A stretch of 64,000 nucleotides of DNA from NCBI RefSeq assembly GCF_963678635.1, contig NC_087064.1, positions 53,712,684 to 53,776,683 on the forward strand, read 5' to 3'. Source of the DNA: Symsagittifera roscoffensis. Lineage: Eukaryota > Xenacoelomorpha > Acoela > Convolutidae. Positions 47,770 to 58,820 of the stretch are shown here, one piece after another. Both the position numbers and the translations under genes were made by a program. The notes under the pieces are model-generated. The model had not been told where the DNA came from. It did not search any database and was given only the letters and a program-made list of their open reading frames with translations. How positions within the stretch are numbered: position 1 is the first letter of the stretch; every line of letters starts with the position of its first letter.

Positions 47770-48575
47770 GAGTGTAGACTGTTAGATTATGTTCGGGTGT
47801 CAACTTGATCTTAAGTTCGGTATTGTACACGACGCAAATCTGTGTTTGGCGAAGATGCCGCTGTATTATACAAAAAACTTTTCATTTTGATGCACTTGTT
47901 CCGTTCGAAGTGCTGTATGTTTTCAAGAAAGTTGTTTGCGAAATTCTTGCCTGTCTTGTTGGTTGTTTCTCGGATTCATCTTATCATTTTGTTGGAATTC
48001 GTAAAGAGCTTTTTTCATTTTGTTGGAATTCGTAAAGAGTCCTGAGGTTGAGCATGCGATTAGAATTCCAAAATCTCATTTCCTTGCTTCGTTTGGAGTT
48101 ATAGCCCCGGTGATTCCTTATAGATGGTAGTTGTAGTATATTGGGGTTACTTTGATTATGATCTGCTGTTCTGGGTTCGTGTTAATTTTTTGTAGTGTAA
48201 GTAACTGCGGCGTCCTTTTCGGGTTTGGTTTTTCGTACACATGTTGAATCATAGCGTTTGCACAAGCGCCCGTATCGATTAACGCGCGTTTTTGTATATT
48301 GGAAGATAATTTTACATTACAATACATGAGCGTGTCTCCCTCTAGTGATATAAAGGCAATTATCTCTGTGTTTTTCTTTTTGTTGTCTTTTTTGTAGGTG
48401 AATTATAAAATGAAGCGGAGGTTATACGGTAATTGTAATTGTTTTTTACTTGCTTGCTGAGGAGTGGATCATCTAGTTTTTTGGTTGCCATGAATTTGTG
48501 CCGCGTTATTGGCGCTGGGGAAAGGGTTTTGGGTGTTCCTGTTTTGTCGTCTTTTACGCACTAAGCATGTTTTTG
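47770..48575 (-). pseudogene. pro: Displaced gag C-terminus, protease and linker, right arm
   Basis: The protease ORF is 48,118-48,327, with DTGACANAM intact. It is preceded (higher coordinates) directly by the end of RT, the wrong order for a functional polyprotein, and followed by RNase H. Its linker (47,805-48,035) is a second copy of the sequence at 49,035-49,190. Confidence 0.65.
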
Positions 48576-49484
48576 AGATTCCCAGCTTCCTGAGGAATTT
48601 CATGACCTTTTCTGTTTCGGGTTGTATTCCACTTGATGTTATAACTTATCGCGAAAAAATTACCTGAGTTGTTCCAATCTGGCCTTATTTCGGAGACAAT
48701 CTGAGTCAAGATTTATGAATGCAGGAGAAAACTTGTCGCAAAGATGGGAAAATTTCAAACTGCTTGCGAGACATGGGTCTATTTATGCTCTAACGATGGA
48801 GCTGAATACAGTGACGGATTTATTTAGTCCTTGTGCTAAGCAATTATAGGCATAAGTCCTGGAAGCGAAGTTGAAACGCAAGAATTGTACTGAGAGTTCG
48901 TCAGCCATTTGCACACAGTGGAAGGCTTGTGAGCAATCCAGTTTTGCGAAAAAATAAGTGCAAGTTCGACTAGAAGCTCATCTCGGAGGTGAATTGGTGT
49001 CGGCGTTGATTGAGTGTAGACTGGTAGATTATGTTTGGGTGTCAATTTGATCTTCAGCTCGGTATTGTACACGATGCAAATCTGTGTTTGGCGAAGATGC
49101 CGCTGTATTATAGTAAAAACTTTTGAATTTGATGCACTTGTTCCGTTTGAAGTGCTGAATGTTCCCAAGAAAATTGTTTGCAAAATGCTTGCCTGTCTTT
49201 TTGGTTGTTTCCCGGATTCATCTTATCCTTTTGTTGGAATTCTTAAAGCTGGCCATAGATTTTTTTCTGGAAAGGTGAAATCTTTTTCGTAGTTTTGCAA
49301 GTTTCCGAAGTTGGAAACCGTTTTTTCTTGTAGTCCGGTGGTGGTATTATTGGTTGGGTTTCGCCATCAGCTGAATCAGTTGTTATAAGCATATTGAGTT
49401 TCGTGGGTAGGTGTCCTTAGAGACTTTTCCTCCGGTCATTCCGTCTAACTGGATCAGCTTAGGATCGGTTGACTTCAACTCATA
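48576..49484 (-). pseudogene. pol: Protease-RT linker and RT, right arm, YMDD box lost
   Basis: ORF 48,836-49,183 covers the linker and the start of RT. Around 48,755 about 35 bases are missing compared with the left copy, exactly the stretch that holds the YMDD active site. It joins gag N-terminal sequence at 49,484. Confidence 0.65.
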
Positions 49485-49827
49485 ATGCCAGATTCTGAAG
49501 TTTTACCAGGAATTCCTCTAGTGTTTGTGTCTTTGAGTCGTACTTGAGGTTTTCAAGCTCCATCAAGTGGAGTTCTCTGAGGTCGGGGTTGTAAAAATGG
49601 TCTTTCAGTATCTCTAGTGTCAATTCAATGTCTCCACGGGTTGCTTTTTGTTGGGTCATGAAAAATTGCAATGGTGCATCTTTTAGGTTAATTTTCAGGA
49701 AATTGTTTGCCTGGGTACTGTTCATTTTGATGACGTCTCTCGTACTTCTGAATATTGATTCAAACTCGTTCTAACTCTCAGAGGGAGATCCCGAAAATTT
49801 GTTGAGAAAAACTGCTGCGTGAGCCAT
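49480..49827 (-). pseudogene. gag: Z gag N-terminal part, right arm
   Basis: ATG at 49,827 (minus) with the same TAG at codon 19 as the left copy. ORF 49,480-49,725 holds the capsid-like region (HFYNPDLRELHLMELENLKY). Confidence 0.7.
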
Positions 49828-49871
49828 CTTTGAGAAATTATCAAGTTGAGTTTTCCGTCGCTGTCACCATA

Positions 49872-50136
49872 TGACAAGGTGCTTTATAGTTAGTGTTGTA
49901 TCTTGCGAAATATTAAGTTTAATCTATTCTATCAAGATTAGCGGTTTTCTCTTCTAAATCAGCTATATGAAAGCGCTCTCGTGTTCATTGAGAAGTGTTT
50001 GGTTGCAAGAGCCAAGACGATCTTGTCTTCGAAGCGTGGTAACTCAGGATTTCCTCAAAATAGGAGTTTAAACTGATTATTGAGTTGCTATCTGGTTTTT
50101 TCTGGTTTTATTCTAAGCTCCTATCTTAGCTATACA
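49872..50136 (-). mobile_element. 5' LTR of element Z, right copy (~265 bp)
   Basis: Mirror of 8,087-8,350 with TG and CA ends. The primer site lies at 49,857-49,869. Several single-base differences and small indels separate the two LTRs. Confidence 0.55.
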
Positions 50137-50640
50137 TAAAGTCAATTTTAAGCCTTGTTAAACTTCTAGTTTGAATATTTGTGGGCAAATATTTATAAAA
50201 AATTAAAAAGGACAGATAGCCTCTATGTATGTAAGTTTTGATGGCTATTGGCCGTCACATTACCCGACTTTGAGGTTTCCGGCTCGTTTTTTTCGTGTGA
50301 TACACTATTTTCTTCAAGCAACGTTTTAGATTTTTATATATAAAAATTACGTTAGTTGAGATGAGAGTTTTCAGAAAGAATATTGTTTTAAGGCAAGATT
50401 GTGTGGAGCGAGCGTGTTCTCTGTTGTGAGGCAAAAGTCTGTATAGATGATGAAAATAGCCTTATAGCAAGTACAGAGAAGAGTAATTTGGGTATTACAG
50501 AAGAAGTAAGTAGTGGAAGTGGAGTAGGAGTTAGAGTCATGTTATTTTACTTAGTATTTTATGATAGTTTTCACTTTATATGAGTAATGATGGCTATAGG
50601 TCATCACAGACGCACCGGACTGTCACAATTTTGCAGCTAA
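50137..50640. other. Arm-specific insert flanked by imperfect 21-bp direct repeats
   Basis: Absent from the left arm, where Z abuts the X/Y 3' remnant. Near its ends lie 50,229-50,249 and 50,588-50,608, which agree at 18 of 21 positions (TGATGGCTAT..). AT-rich; the only ORF (50,401-50,583, 60 aa) is unremarkable. It could be a small non-autonomous element or sequence lost from the left arm. Confidence 0.35.
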
Positions 50641-50860
50641 AATTGTTACACAGCAAATCCCTGGAACCAGGAAGGCTAACGGGAGAAGTTACTACCCTTC
50701 CCGATTGTGAAAAAGATCGGATTCGAGAAGCTGAAGGGAGTTTATAGAGCAACTGTAGAAATTATCTCAAGCACTTTTTGGCTTCCTTGTATGGCTTGAT
50801 TTGAAATTATTATCACCCGATTCATTTTCAGATAATCAAAAATATTGATTTGAGGGGAAG
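50641..50860 (+). other. 3' internal remnant and polypurine tract before the right X LTR
   Basis: Matches 7,822-8,030 of the left arm. It ends in GAGGGGAAG (50,852-50,860), directly beside the LTR. Confidence 0.45.
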
Positions 50861-52580
50861 TGACGATCCAACTCTGATGGATAGGATGATTTTATCTACT
50901 GAACAAAATTAATAGTACTATGGTATTTTATTACAAATATTATAGTAGCCCTGATTTAGGAGTGATCTCGTGGTCTGGGGAGAGGATACTACAATAAATT
51001 GAGCGGTTCGGCCGATAGCCTTCACATAGTAATGACTCTGTCGACTCGATGTTATTAGAACCACATTGAACTGGTTATGGCAGAGACGGTTAAAAGCAGG
51101 TATGGCTCTACTTAGACTCTAGATAACTGTTTCGGGATCTAGTTAACTTACCGTCGATATTTCCTTTCCGACAATTTTTTTCATATGAATTTTTATGGCG
51201 CTCCTGGGCGTTATTCATATGATCATGATCGGTGAACCCAATAACAGAGGCCTCGGAAGGATGGTTCGGAACGCGAAAACCTTTCGGACTCCCCGATCCA
51301 GCTTTCCAACCTAGTTAAGATCCGAAAGTCACGTCTCGTGAAGGGTGAGGGGATTGGCAATACCGTCGTTCCTTGAGCGGCGTAAGGTCAAAAACAACTA
51401 AAGATATTCAAGAAACCAAACAAAAAACAGTATAGAACCCAAGGAGAAACCAAAGAAAAAACATAAAAATAACTACAAAAACTGAAAACAGAAAGAAAAC
51501 AAGAAATAAGAACAGAACATCCTCCAGACGAGATTTGACCGATAAGCGCAACTATTTAAGCACGTTAGTGTTAATTTGCACTCGATCCGGAAGGGTCAAG
51601 TGATTAAAGTAGAAGACCGATCCATTAGTGCAAAAAGCTGCAGGAAGGGTCACAAGAACAACAACAGCCGACTGTTGGGTATCGTTAAATAGTTTTGTCT
51701 CCTTCTCGGTACAGAATCGAAAAAACAATATCAGTCTGTGGGGGCACGACAGTGACTGCACTGTAATTACCCTTCACCGAGTTGTAAATTTCCGAGTTAG
51801 GCACTTTAATTCTGAATTCGGATAATGAACGGATCCGGAGGGGTATTTATAGTATTAGTGCTACTACTTTGACTACCCATATCAATATTTCAAATGCATT
51901 TTTCAAAAAACGGAACGTAAGCAGACCGGTTTTTGTGGTCAAAATAATGGCTTTTGAGATATCCGTTATTTTCGGAACAAAAAAAGAACTAAATTAGTGA
52001 ATTACATCGTACTTCAAATAACATAACTAGCGGAACCGGTTAAAATTGGTCCGGAAACTGTTATTATTGATATTTGTAAAAAACGAAACGCCTTAAAATA
52101 AGCAAAGTTTTCGAAATTCTTAAATCAATGCAATAAAGACTGTTGTTCGAATAATATATGGTAGTGATGCGACAGGTTTTAGGACCCGTTTATCGGTAAC
52201 CTATCTGCTTCCAGTGAAACCGGACTTCGCGAGTTTGATTTAGTGGGTTCACCAGTCTGGAGGGTACCAATTTGCACTGTTTTTGGCAAAACTTTCCGGC
52301 TGAAAGTTTTTTGATCGCGTTTTTTGCATCGAACTGAAAGACCTTCTGAGCTCAGATACATATGTTTTAGAACAATAGGACAAGAAGTGCAGAAAATTTT
52401 AGGTACAAGCTATACGTTTGAAAAATATTCGTGTTTGGACAAAACACGTTTCGTTTTGTAACTTGAGGACCACTGGACCAATAAGTTTATTTTGGTTCTA
52501 AACATTTTGAACATTAGATGAATTTAGAACCACTGGACAGATCCAGTTTATTTTGGTTCTAAACGTTAGGTCAGAATTAG
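50861..52580 (+). mobile_element. LTR of element X, right copy (~1.7 kb)
   Basis: Begins TGACGATCC after the purine tract and ends before the putative primer site TGGCGACTGG at 52,581. It contains the TATTTAAGCAC box at 51,553, two CCGGARGGGT motifs (about 51,590 and 51,832), and near its end two copies of a string around TTTATTTTGGTTCTAAAC spaced 64 bases apart. Confidence 0.65.
51553..51563 (+). promoter_or_regulatory. Candidate TATA-type box of the X LTR, right copy
   Basis: TATTTAAGCAC, followed by GTTAGTGTTAATTTGC, is nearly the same as at 57,371 and at the left copy. Confidence 0.35.
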
Positions 52581-52594
52581 TGGCGACTGGAAAG
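52581..52594 (+). promoter_or_regulatory. Putative primer-binding site of X, right copy
   Basis: TGGCGACTGGAAAG, identical to the left copy. The TGG start fits a tRNA 3' end. Confidence 0.4.
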
Positions 52595-53207
52595 TACTGA
52601 CCAGAGATGCTCCAGCACGCTTTGGCTGCGAAGAGATTGTAGTGCTGCACGGAGAGCCAGAAGATCAGTCGGCAGGTAATAACGAACTTCCAGTTGAAAT
52701 TATTGAAGATGGTGAGCAAAGATCTTCGGGATCAGGACAGAACAGGAAGCGAGAGATTGAAGATCAGGAGGACCTTCAAGCAGAAAAACCGATAGGGTAA
52801 AGTCCCAACCCAGCGGGAAAAGATGATTATAAGGCCTCAGTAGGTGGCATTTCGAGCCTTTATTTTAATTTTCATGATGAAGACGGAGTAGATACAATGG
52901 CAAAATGACAGAAACATCCAAACATGAAAATTCCCCGCTGGAACCTTCTTTAACCTTTGTGAATACAAATTGTAATATTCCGGAGAGCAGCTCTCCTGCT
53001 AAAACTGAAACAACAACAGAAAAACTCTTAACACAATAACCTCGCAGGAGGAAGTTATAAAATGCAGCCCAATCCTGGGGAAACTTCGGAAAAAAAGATT
53101 GGGAAGTTCACCACCGTGACCACGAGAATAGAACTGGCTGTCGAATTAAAAGAGTTGCTTTCATGGAAGCGGACTGGACGGTAGTGCATTGATACGGGAC
53201 TCAGTCA

Positions 53208-53600
53208 GTGGTAAAAACAGGTCTCAATAGACCCCTGATGCAGAAAATCCTTAAGAAATTTGATGGGTTCGAGAGAAAAATGAGTTGCTTAATCATTGAC
53301 TCAGCTACTTATGTGAGTGAAACCAAGTCTGCCATCAAAATGACAAGTCAAGAAAGGAAAGATGAAGTAGTGTATTGGTCCAGGACGCGAAAAAGGACAA
53401 TGAGACCGAAGTTAGTGACGGAGAAGATCAATGACATGAAGATAAAATTTGGCAGCAAGGCCATGTACAGAAAGTTTAGAAAAAAGAAGATGGGTCTTGA
53501 ACCTTCAGGGAAGACTGCCAATTCAGCCAAAGAAAACGAGTGGAGGCTGCTGTTGACATGGAACAAGGCAATGACCGATTGCAAGGCGATTGAAAGATGA
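53208..53600 (+). pseudogene. X ORF fragment B, right copy, 130 aa
   Basis: Same length as the left copy with 18 residue differences. The Lys/Arg-rich middle part is kept. Function unknown. Confidence 0.45.
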
Positions 53601-53866
53601 AAAGGGACATAGCGATCGTGCCGCCCATTCTCATGGCAGGATTAAGGACAGCCAATTGTAGGTCCAAAAATAATGACCGCACTTTTATTGGAGCAGTTTA
53701 AGAATTGAAGATACTAAGCCATGACGGTGAGAGAAGCCTCAAAGACTTCAAACCTTCGAGAAAGAACCACGGAAAGAAAAGCGTCGTAGGACAGCCAAAT
53801 CTCGTTGAACATAATTGATTAACAGTATCGGAGACAGTCGCGATAGACAAGACCACTGATGGATAC

Positions 53867-54160
53867 ATGGAGAAGATGAAGGAGTACAGAAATTCGGCTA
53901 GAAGAGATCTGATAGCTCTAGAAAACAAAATTGCTATGGAGCGTTCTCTAGAAGAAATTATTAAGGACACGACGGTGAAGCAGAATATTTATGGAACAAT
54001 AGTATCATTGGAACTGCACAGCGAGACAGTGGATCAACTTGTGAGTTTACCATGGAGGGAAGTATTATTACACCATTTTGAAAAAGAAATGGAAACGACC
54101 GCGAGAGTAAACCCTCTGATAGCTATACGTGCGTCAGGACTGAGTTGCAACTCAGACTGA
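53867..54160 (+). pseudogene. X ORF fragment C, right copy, 97 aa
   Basis: Helical, charged start (MEKMKEYRNSARRDLIALEN). Shortened at its 5' side by a stop that the left copy lacks. Confidence 0.4.
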
Positions 54161-54454
54161 CTTAGTGTATGGTGGAGTTGATGATAGGGGAGTACGACTA
54201 GGAATAAAAGAAGAGATCAAAGTAGGAAAAAGTGATGTTGATGACCCATCTGAGAGACCTAATTGATTTGTGAAGGAGCGGCAGTGGCGTGTGCGAAACG
54301 AAGAGATGCTTTCTGTTTTTTCCGGTTTTTAATCTAACAAACACCATCACCAGAGCCGACCACCTTTGCGAGGATGTTGAGAGAGGGCAGTAACCTTGAG
54401 AAGACGTTACTCTTACAAGAACTCATGCACATTCATTAGAGCAAGCCTTTAAGA

Positions 54455-54655
54455 GTGAACATCGAAGAACCAGTAGAGCGAGAACCCTTATGGAGGATAG
54501 ATGAGATCCAAAGTCTTTCTAACAAACAGCTCAGGCTCACGAAAGAGCTGATAAAGACACTTCTGAAGTCCAATGAAAGAAGGATCGATCAGAAAGAAGT
54601 CGTACCACAGTGTATCAGGAAATCTTGGAAAGGCATACAAACTTTTCATAAATGA
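54455..54655 (+). pseudogene. X ORF fragment D, right copy, 66 aa
   Basis: Identical to the left copy except the final residue (Lys for Gln), the best conserved piece of X. Confidence 0.45.
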
Positions 54656-55134
54656 AGATATACGTGATTGCTAGTTCGATAACGAACAAGCAGTGTTGCT
54701 AAAATTCTGGGTGTCTAGATTATCTACATGAAGAAGTATTGCCAGTCAACAAGTTAGATTGTGACTTGCATTGGAAGAAAAGATGACTGCGCCGTCCGCA
54801 CCGAATTCTGATAATAGAGTGGAATTTGGACTGGGATTCTCAGTTAAGTTACTGAGGACAAGATTGATGGTCGTGTGGGAGTTATTGAAGCCGTCGTGGC
54901 GTTCGAGTCCCAACGCCGATGCGATATTACGAGCGTCTTAAGACATCCAAAAGGAACTGAATGCAGATTGCAATTGTAGTGACCTCAACACTATTTACAA
55001 TTTGATGACTGCAGTCTCTAGTCGAGAAAAATATGGAATTGCCTGTCTGGGAACCGGAAGACTGGCTTAAACCTGGTAGCTGTCAGGTAAAAGTCTATGG
55101 AATATAAGTTCACATCTGTGGAGGTCTTGACTGC

Positions 55135-55404
55135 GTGAGGACACTTGCAAAGCAGCATAAACAGTTGATGATAGTTTATCGCAATGTAGTAAGGAAGAAA
55201 AAGACGGAAACACAACTTGTAGTAGATTGTCATGGAGGAACCGAAGTGAATCTAGTGACTGCATTAGGGTTCTACAGCATGTTTATTTCTCTCGAGTCAC
55301 TATTGAATCTAGAGCAAACGCATGAGATGCTCACGGCCATCAGCGTAGAAGTGTTTCCGGAGTTTTGCAGACTGAGCAGAAACACATCGGAAAATGGAGA
55401 GTAG
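55135..55404 (+). pseudogene. X ORF fragment F, right copy, 89 aa
   Basis: Corresponds to the C-terminal part of left fragment F, ending SRNTSENGE as there. The upstream part is cut by a stop near 55,107. Confidence 0.4.
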
Positions 55405-55924
55405 CGATAGAAGTGGAAAAGAATCTCAGGCAGAGTGAAACATATCATAGGCCATCTGGAGTTCGATACCAAGTAGGCCCAAATAGGGCTCCTATGTGCA
55501 ATAAACCGATACCCGGTTCTTTTCGTGGCAGTGGATGTGAAGAGCATGAGGGCGATAGTGGATAAGCCCTTCTCAGTGCCAAAATGTATTAATCTTGCAC
55601 GAATGTCAGAAAAATCTTATGAGTTGCTTTGTATGATAATTGCGGCAGTAGCAGAAAGATTTTGAGACGAATTGGAACCGATACTTAGAAGGAAGTTTAA
55701 GGGATACGCCAGGGGAAATTTCAGCGCTTTCGCAAGACAAAAGCAGAAATGATCAACGGCGACGGATTACAACGCAGTAGATAGATGATAGTGACGAAAT
55801 CCACCAAATAGTGTTGGAAGTGGAAACACTGTTAGAAAATTCAGGACAACGGAATTGGAGGAGCATTGTTACCTTGAACTTATTATCTAAAAGTTTGCTA
55901 AAAGATTCAAATCAACAGAAAAGT

Positions 55925-56493
55925 TCTTGTGACATTCGACCAGAATGGACAAAGATGCAGATGCAGCAATTTCGAGTCTTTAGCAGCGAACCTTCCGAAT
56001 TGGCTGTTTTAAAGGAATAAGAGCGTTATTCGGACGATTGGACAAATCGTAAAGGCTGAACGATTGGAAAATTCCTAAATTTTAAGATTTCGAATTGATG
56101 ACGTAATAATTATAAGAAACGTCAAAAGTAGCCATTTTGGAGAAAAACCGAAATAGACACATAACAACGATAGTTGCGACGACGACAACAACGGAAAAAT
56201 AGAGAATCGGAATCAGAAAAAAGCAGGAATAGCAGAGACCGCTCCGAGTTGCAACTATTGTGCCGCTACAAAAGTTGCAAGGCCGTAGCGAACAACGGTG
56301 AAGGGTGGAAGACAGCCTTCCGGAAGGAAAATAGAGGTCTCATTTCCCCGGATTCGAGAATCCGGACGGGTCTCGGGATTTGGACTGAAACTGTTTTACG
56401 TAAATTTTTAGCTCCCCAATTATGTCCTGAGTTGGATTTAATTAACATCTGAATTCATTTTACGAGGATGAGAAGCTAGGAGTTGGGGGAAAG
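55925..56493 (+). other. Region between the right arm and the Y-type LTR
   Basis: Outside the inverted repeat. A 92-aa ORF (56,174-56,452) starts with a basic, Arg-rich stretch and has no recognised domain. A short hairpin (CCGGATTC, GA loop) lies near 56,350. A purine-rich tract (GGGGGAAAGGG, about 56,485-56,495) precedes the LTR start. Confidence 0.4.
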
Positions 56494-58230
56494 GGTTGAT
56501 CCATCTTCGATGGAGATGATGATTTTTATCTACTGAACAAAAACAATAGTAATATAATAAGTAGTAGTAGCCTTGTTTTTAGGAGTCACCTCGTGGTCTG
56601 GGGATACTGAGACCCAGCCATGAGCTCACTATTTCTGCATGTAATTACGTTAATTTGAGCGTTCTGGTCGAAGCTGGAGAACAGTAACGTTTTTGTCGAC
56701 CCGATGTTGAAAAGACCACCAGAAGAACTGGCTTGGTAGAGACAGTGAAAAGCATGTAGAGCTCTGTTTAGACGTTGGCCAGTCGTCTTAGGACCTAGCT
56801 TTATTTTACGCCGATATGTATCTTCCGGGAGAATGTTACATATATATTTTTATGGCGCTCCTGGGTGTTATTCTTTTTTAACATCATGACCGGCAGAACC
56901 GTTGACGAGCATTCCGCGCCGAGCGGATGCTCACATTAACGCCCTTAATAGGCCAAAACCGCCGGGGTGGAAGGTTAGTTCGGAACGCGGAAGCCTTCCG
57001 GATTACCGTGAATAGCTTTTTAACCTAGTTAAGACCGAAAATTCACGAACCAGGAAGAGTGGGGGGATTCGCGGTCCCGTCATCTCCTGAATGGTCCGTG
57101 ACCAAAAACACTTAAAGATATATATAACACCAAACAAAAAGTAGTATAGTACCCAAGAAAAACAAAAAACATTAAAAAAACCGAAAAAACCAAAAACAGT
57201 AAAAAAGTTTAAAAAAATCAGTAGAAATCATCCCCCCAGACAAGATGTGATCCGACCATCCCGTTTGTTGTTGATAGATATATTGTTGTTACAGGCATTT
57301 ATATCAGTCAAGATTGTTACGATCAATTTTGTAGCCCGTTTGTGAGGCTTGTACTGAAGGGTTGTTTGAGTATTTAAGCACGTTAATGCTAATTTGCGCT
57401 CAATTCGGAAGGGTCTGCTGATTTGCGCTCAATCCGGAGGGGTCTTGGGAGAAGACTGATCCGGCAAGCAGTACAAGGAGCAACAAGAAGGGGCTCAACG
57501 ACAACAACAATCGACTGTTGGGTATCGTTAACAAGTTTTGTATCCCTTTTGGTACAAAAACTAAGATAGTAATCTGTGGGGGGCTCGACAGTGCTGCACT
57601 GTAGTGACCCTTCACCGAACTGCGAATATCCGAGTTAAGCACCTTAATTCGGATATTAAACAAACCCGGAGGGGTATAGTATTACTAATATTATTACTTA
57701 TATAGCCTATAATAAGACTCCTATATCGTTTTTCAGTGAAAAAACAAAGAAAACAGACCGGTTTTTAGGGTCAAAATAGCGATATTTTGATCCCCCCACA
57801 AATCGCGATTTTTGACATATCGATATTTTTTGAAACGGAAAAAAGCACTAAATTAGTGCGTTACATCGTAATTGCACTACTATAGTAGTTAGAACCGGTT
57901 AATTTTAGTTCGGAAGTGGTTGGAACTATTTTGGTACCAAAAACCGAATTATCGTGACTTTTGAGAAAACGGAACAATATAAATTCAGAAAATTTTTGGA
58001 AATTTTTGAGTTAGGACAGTAAAAATAGTTGTTCGGACGGCGTCCACTAGTGAATCTACAGATTCTAAAACCCGCTTCCCGAAAGCCTTCTGGGTTGCAG
58101 AGAAATCGAACTTAACGTGTTTGATTTGTTGGATTCATCAATCCGTAGGGGTCCAGGTAGCATAGTTTTTCGCAAATTTTTTCAACTAAAGTGTCTTAGA
58201 TCGTGAAAATTTTTTGAGATTGTTTTTAGC
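56494..58230 (+). mobile_element. X/Y-type LTR, third copy
   Basis: Homologous to 50,861-52,280: start near TTGATCC after a purine tract, 'tatggcgctcctggg' near 56,850, TATTTAAGCA at 57,371 and 'cgactgttgggtatcg' at about 57,530. It is more diverged and has an extra stretch of about 100 bases near 57,245. The 3' limit is uncertain because similarity fades after 58,230. It is either the 3' LTR of X, the 5' LTR of Y, or shared by both. Confidence 0.55.
57371..57381 (+). promoter_or_regulatory. Candidate TATA-type box of the Y-type LTR
   Basis: TATTTAAGCAC in the same relative place as in the two X LTRs, with downstream GTTAATGCTAATTTGCGC also conserved. Confidence 0.35.
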
Positions 58231-58589
58231 AAATTCACCAATTCGGGAGGGTAGACCCCTCACGTTTTATAAAAAAAAAATTGGAAAGCCCTTACACCCC
58301 TACCAAAGGGTAGAAACGGTTGAATAAGGCAATTTTACCCTGTTCTAGAAGAATAGGGAAGGATTAAGGCACCAGAAAACCTTGAAAGAGCCGGAATTAG
58401 GCTAGCGATAAGACCCTTCACCGTTAGCGTGAATTGTCGAATAAGAGGCTTAACTTCAATCCGGAAGGGTCTAGGGAAGGACCACATACCCTTCCTAGTT
58501 GACACAAAAAGCATAATAGCATCGGAGAACGTATCCGGAGGGGTATAGGTTGAAAATCAAGAAAGTCTCAGAAAAGCTAATTTTACAAA

Positions 58590-58820
58590 ACCAGAGGGCT
58601 CCCAATCCGGAGGGGTCCAAATTTTTTTTCAAATTCGGAGGGGTCCCAATCCGGAGGGGTCTTGTTTTCACAAAACCGGAGGGGTCCCAAACCGGAGGGG
58701 TCTTATACTTGCTAACTCAGAGGGGTCCCAATCCGGAGGGGTCTCAATTTTGCCAATCCGGAAGGGTCCTATTTTTGCCAATCCAGAGGGGTACTATTTG
58801 TTGTCAACCCGGAGGGGTTT
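58590..58820 (+). repeat. Cluster of eleven CCGGAGGGGTC-like motifs
   Basis: Copies start near 58,591, 58,605, 58,634, 58,649, 58,674, 58,691, 58,715, 58,731, 58,756, 58,780 and 58,807, at irregular spacing of 14-29 bases with T- or A-rich fillers. The same motif occurs singly at about 57,410, 57,433, 57,667, 58,457 and 58,533 and in the X LTRs. It lies in the leader between LTR and gag. The plus-strand ORF across it (58,550-58,831) is a by-product of the repeats. Confidence 0.8.

Larger units (their letters stand above)
44223..50136 (-). mobile_element. Element Z, right copy (minus strand, rearranged)
   Basis: From high to low coordinate: LTR 50,136-49,872, primer site, gag start, linker and RT, then gag C-terminus and protease, then RNase H, integrase remnants and env. 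The gag/protease block lies after RT, so the order is not colinear with the left copy. At 44,222 it meets the Z tail tail-to-tail. Confidence 0.75.
43095..55924 (-). repeat. Right arm of the giant inverted repeat
   Basis: 12.8 kb, the mirror of 2,773-16,327. It is shorter because of deletions in the integrase (about 760 bases) and gag-RT regions, and it carries an extra segment of about 500 bases at 50,137-50,640. The inner end coincides with the env/integrase fusion point of the left side, while here env continues unbroken. Confidence 0.9.
52595..55924 (+). pseudogene. Element X internal region, right copy (unrecognised, decayed)
   Basis: Plus-strand counterpart of 2,773-6,110. Open pieces: 53,208-53,600 (130 aa, basic), 53,867-54,160 (97 aa, coiled-coil-like), 54,455-54,655 (66 aa), 55,135-55,404 (89 aa) and 55,365-55,565 (66 aa). 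Extra stops compared with the left copy lie at about 52,798, 53,818 and 55,107. No retroelement enzyme is seen. Confidence 0.6.

Noticed and set aside
2773-55924. Foldback-type DNA transposon with long terminal inverted repeats
   Set aside because: The arms consist of pieces of two LTR elements, no transposase is seen, and the outer ends show no target duplication or simple terminal motif.
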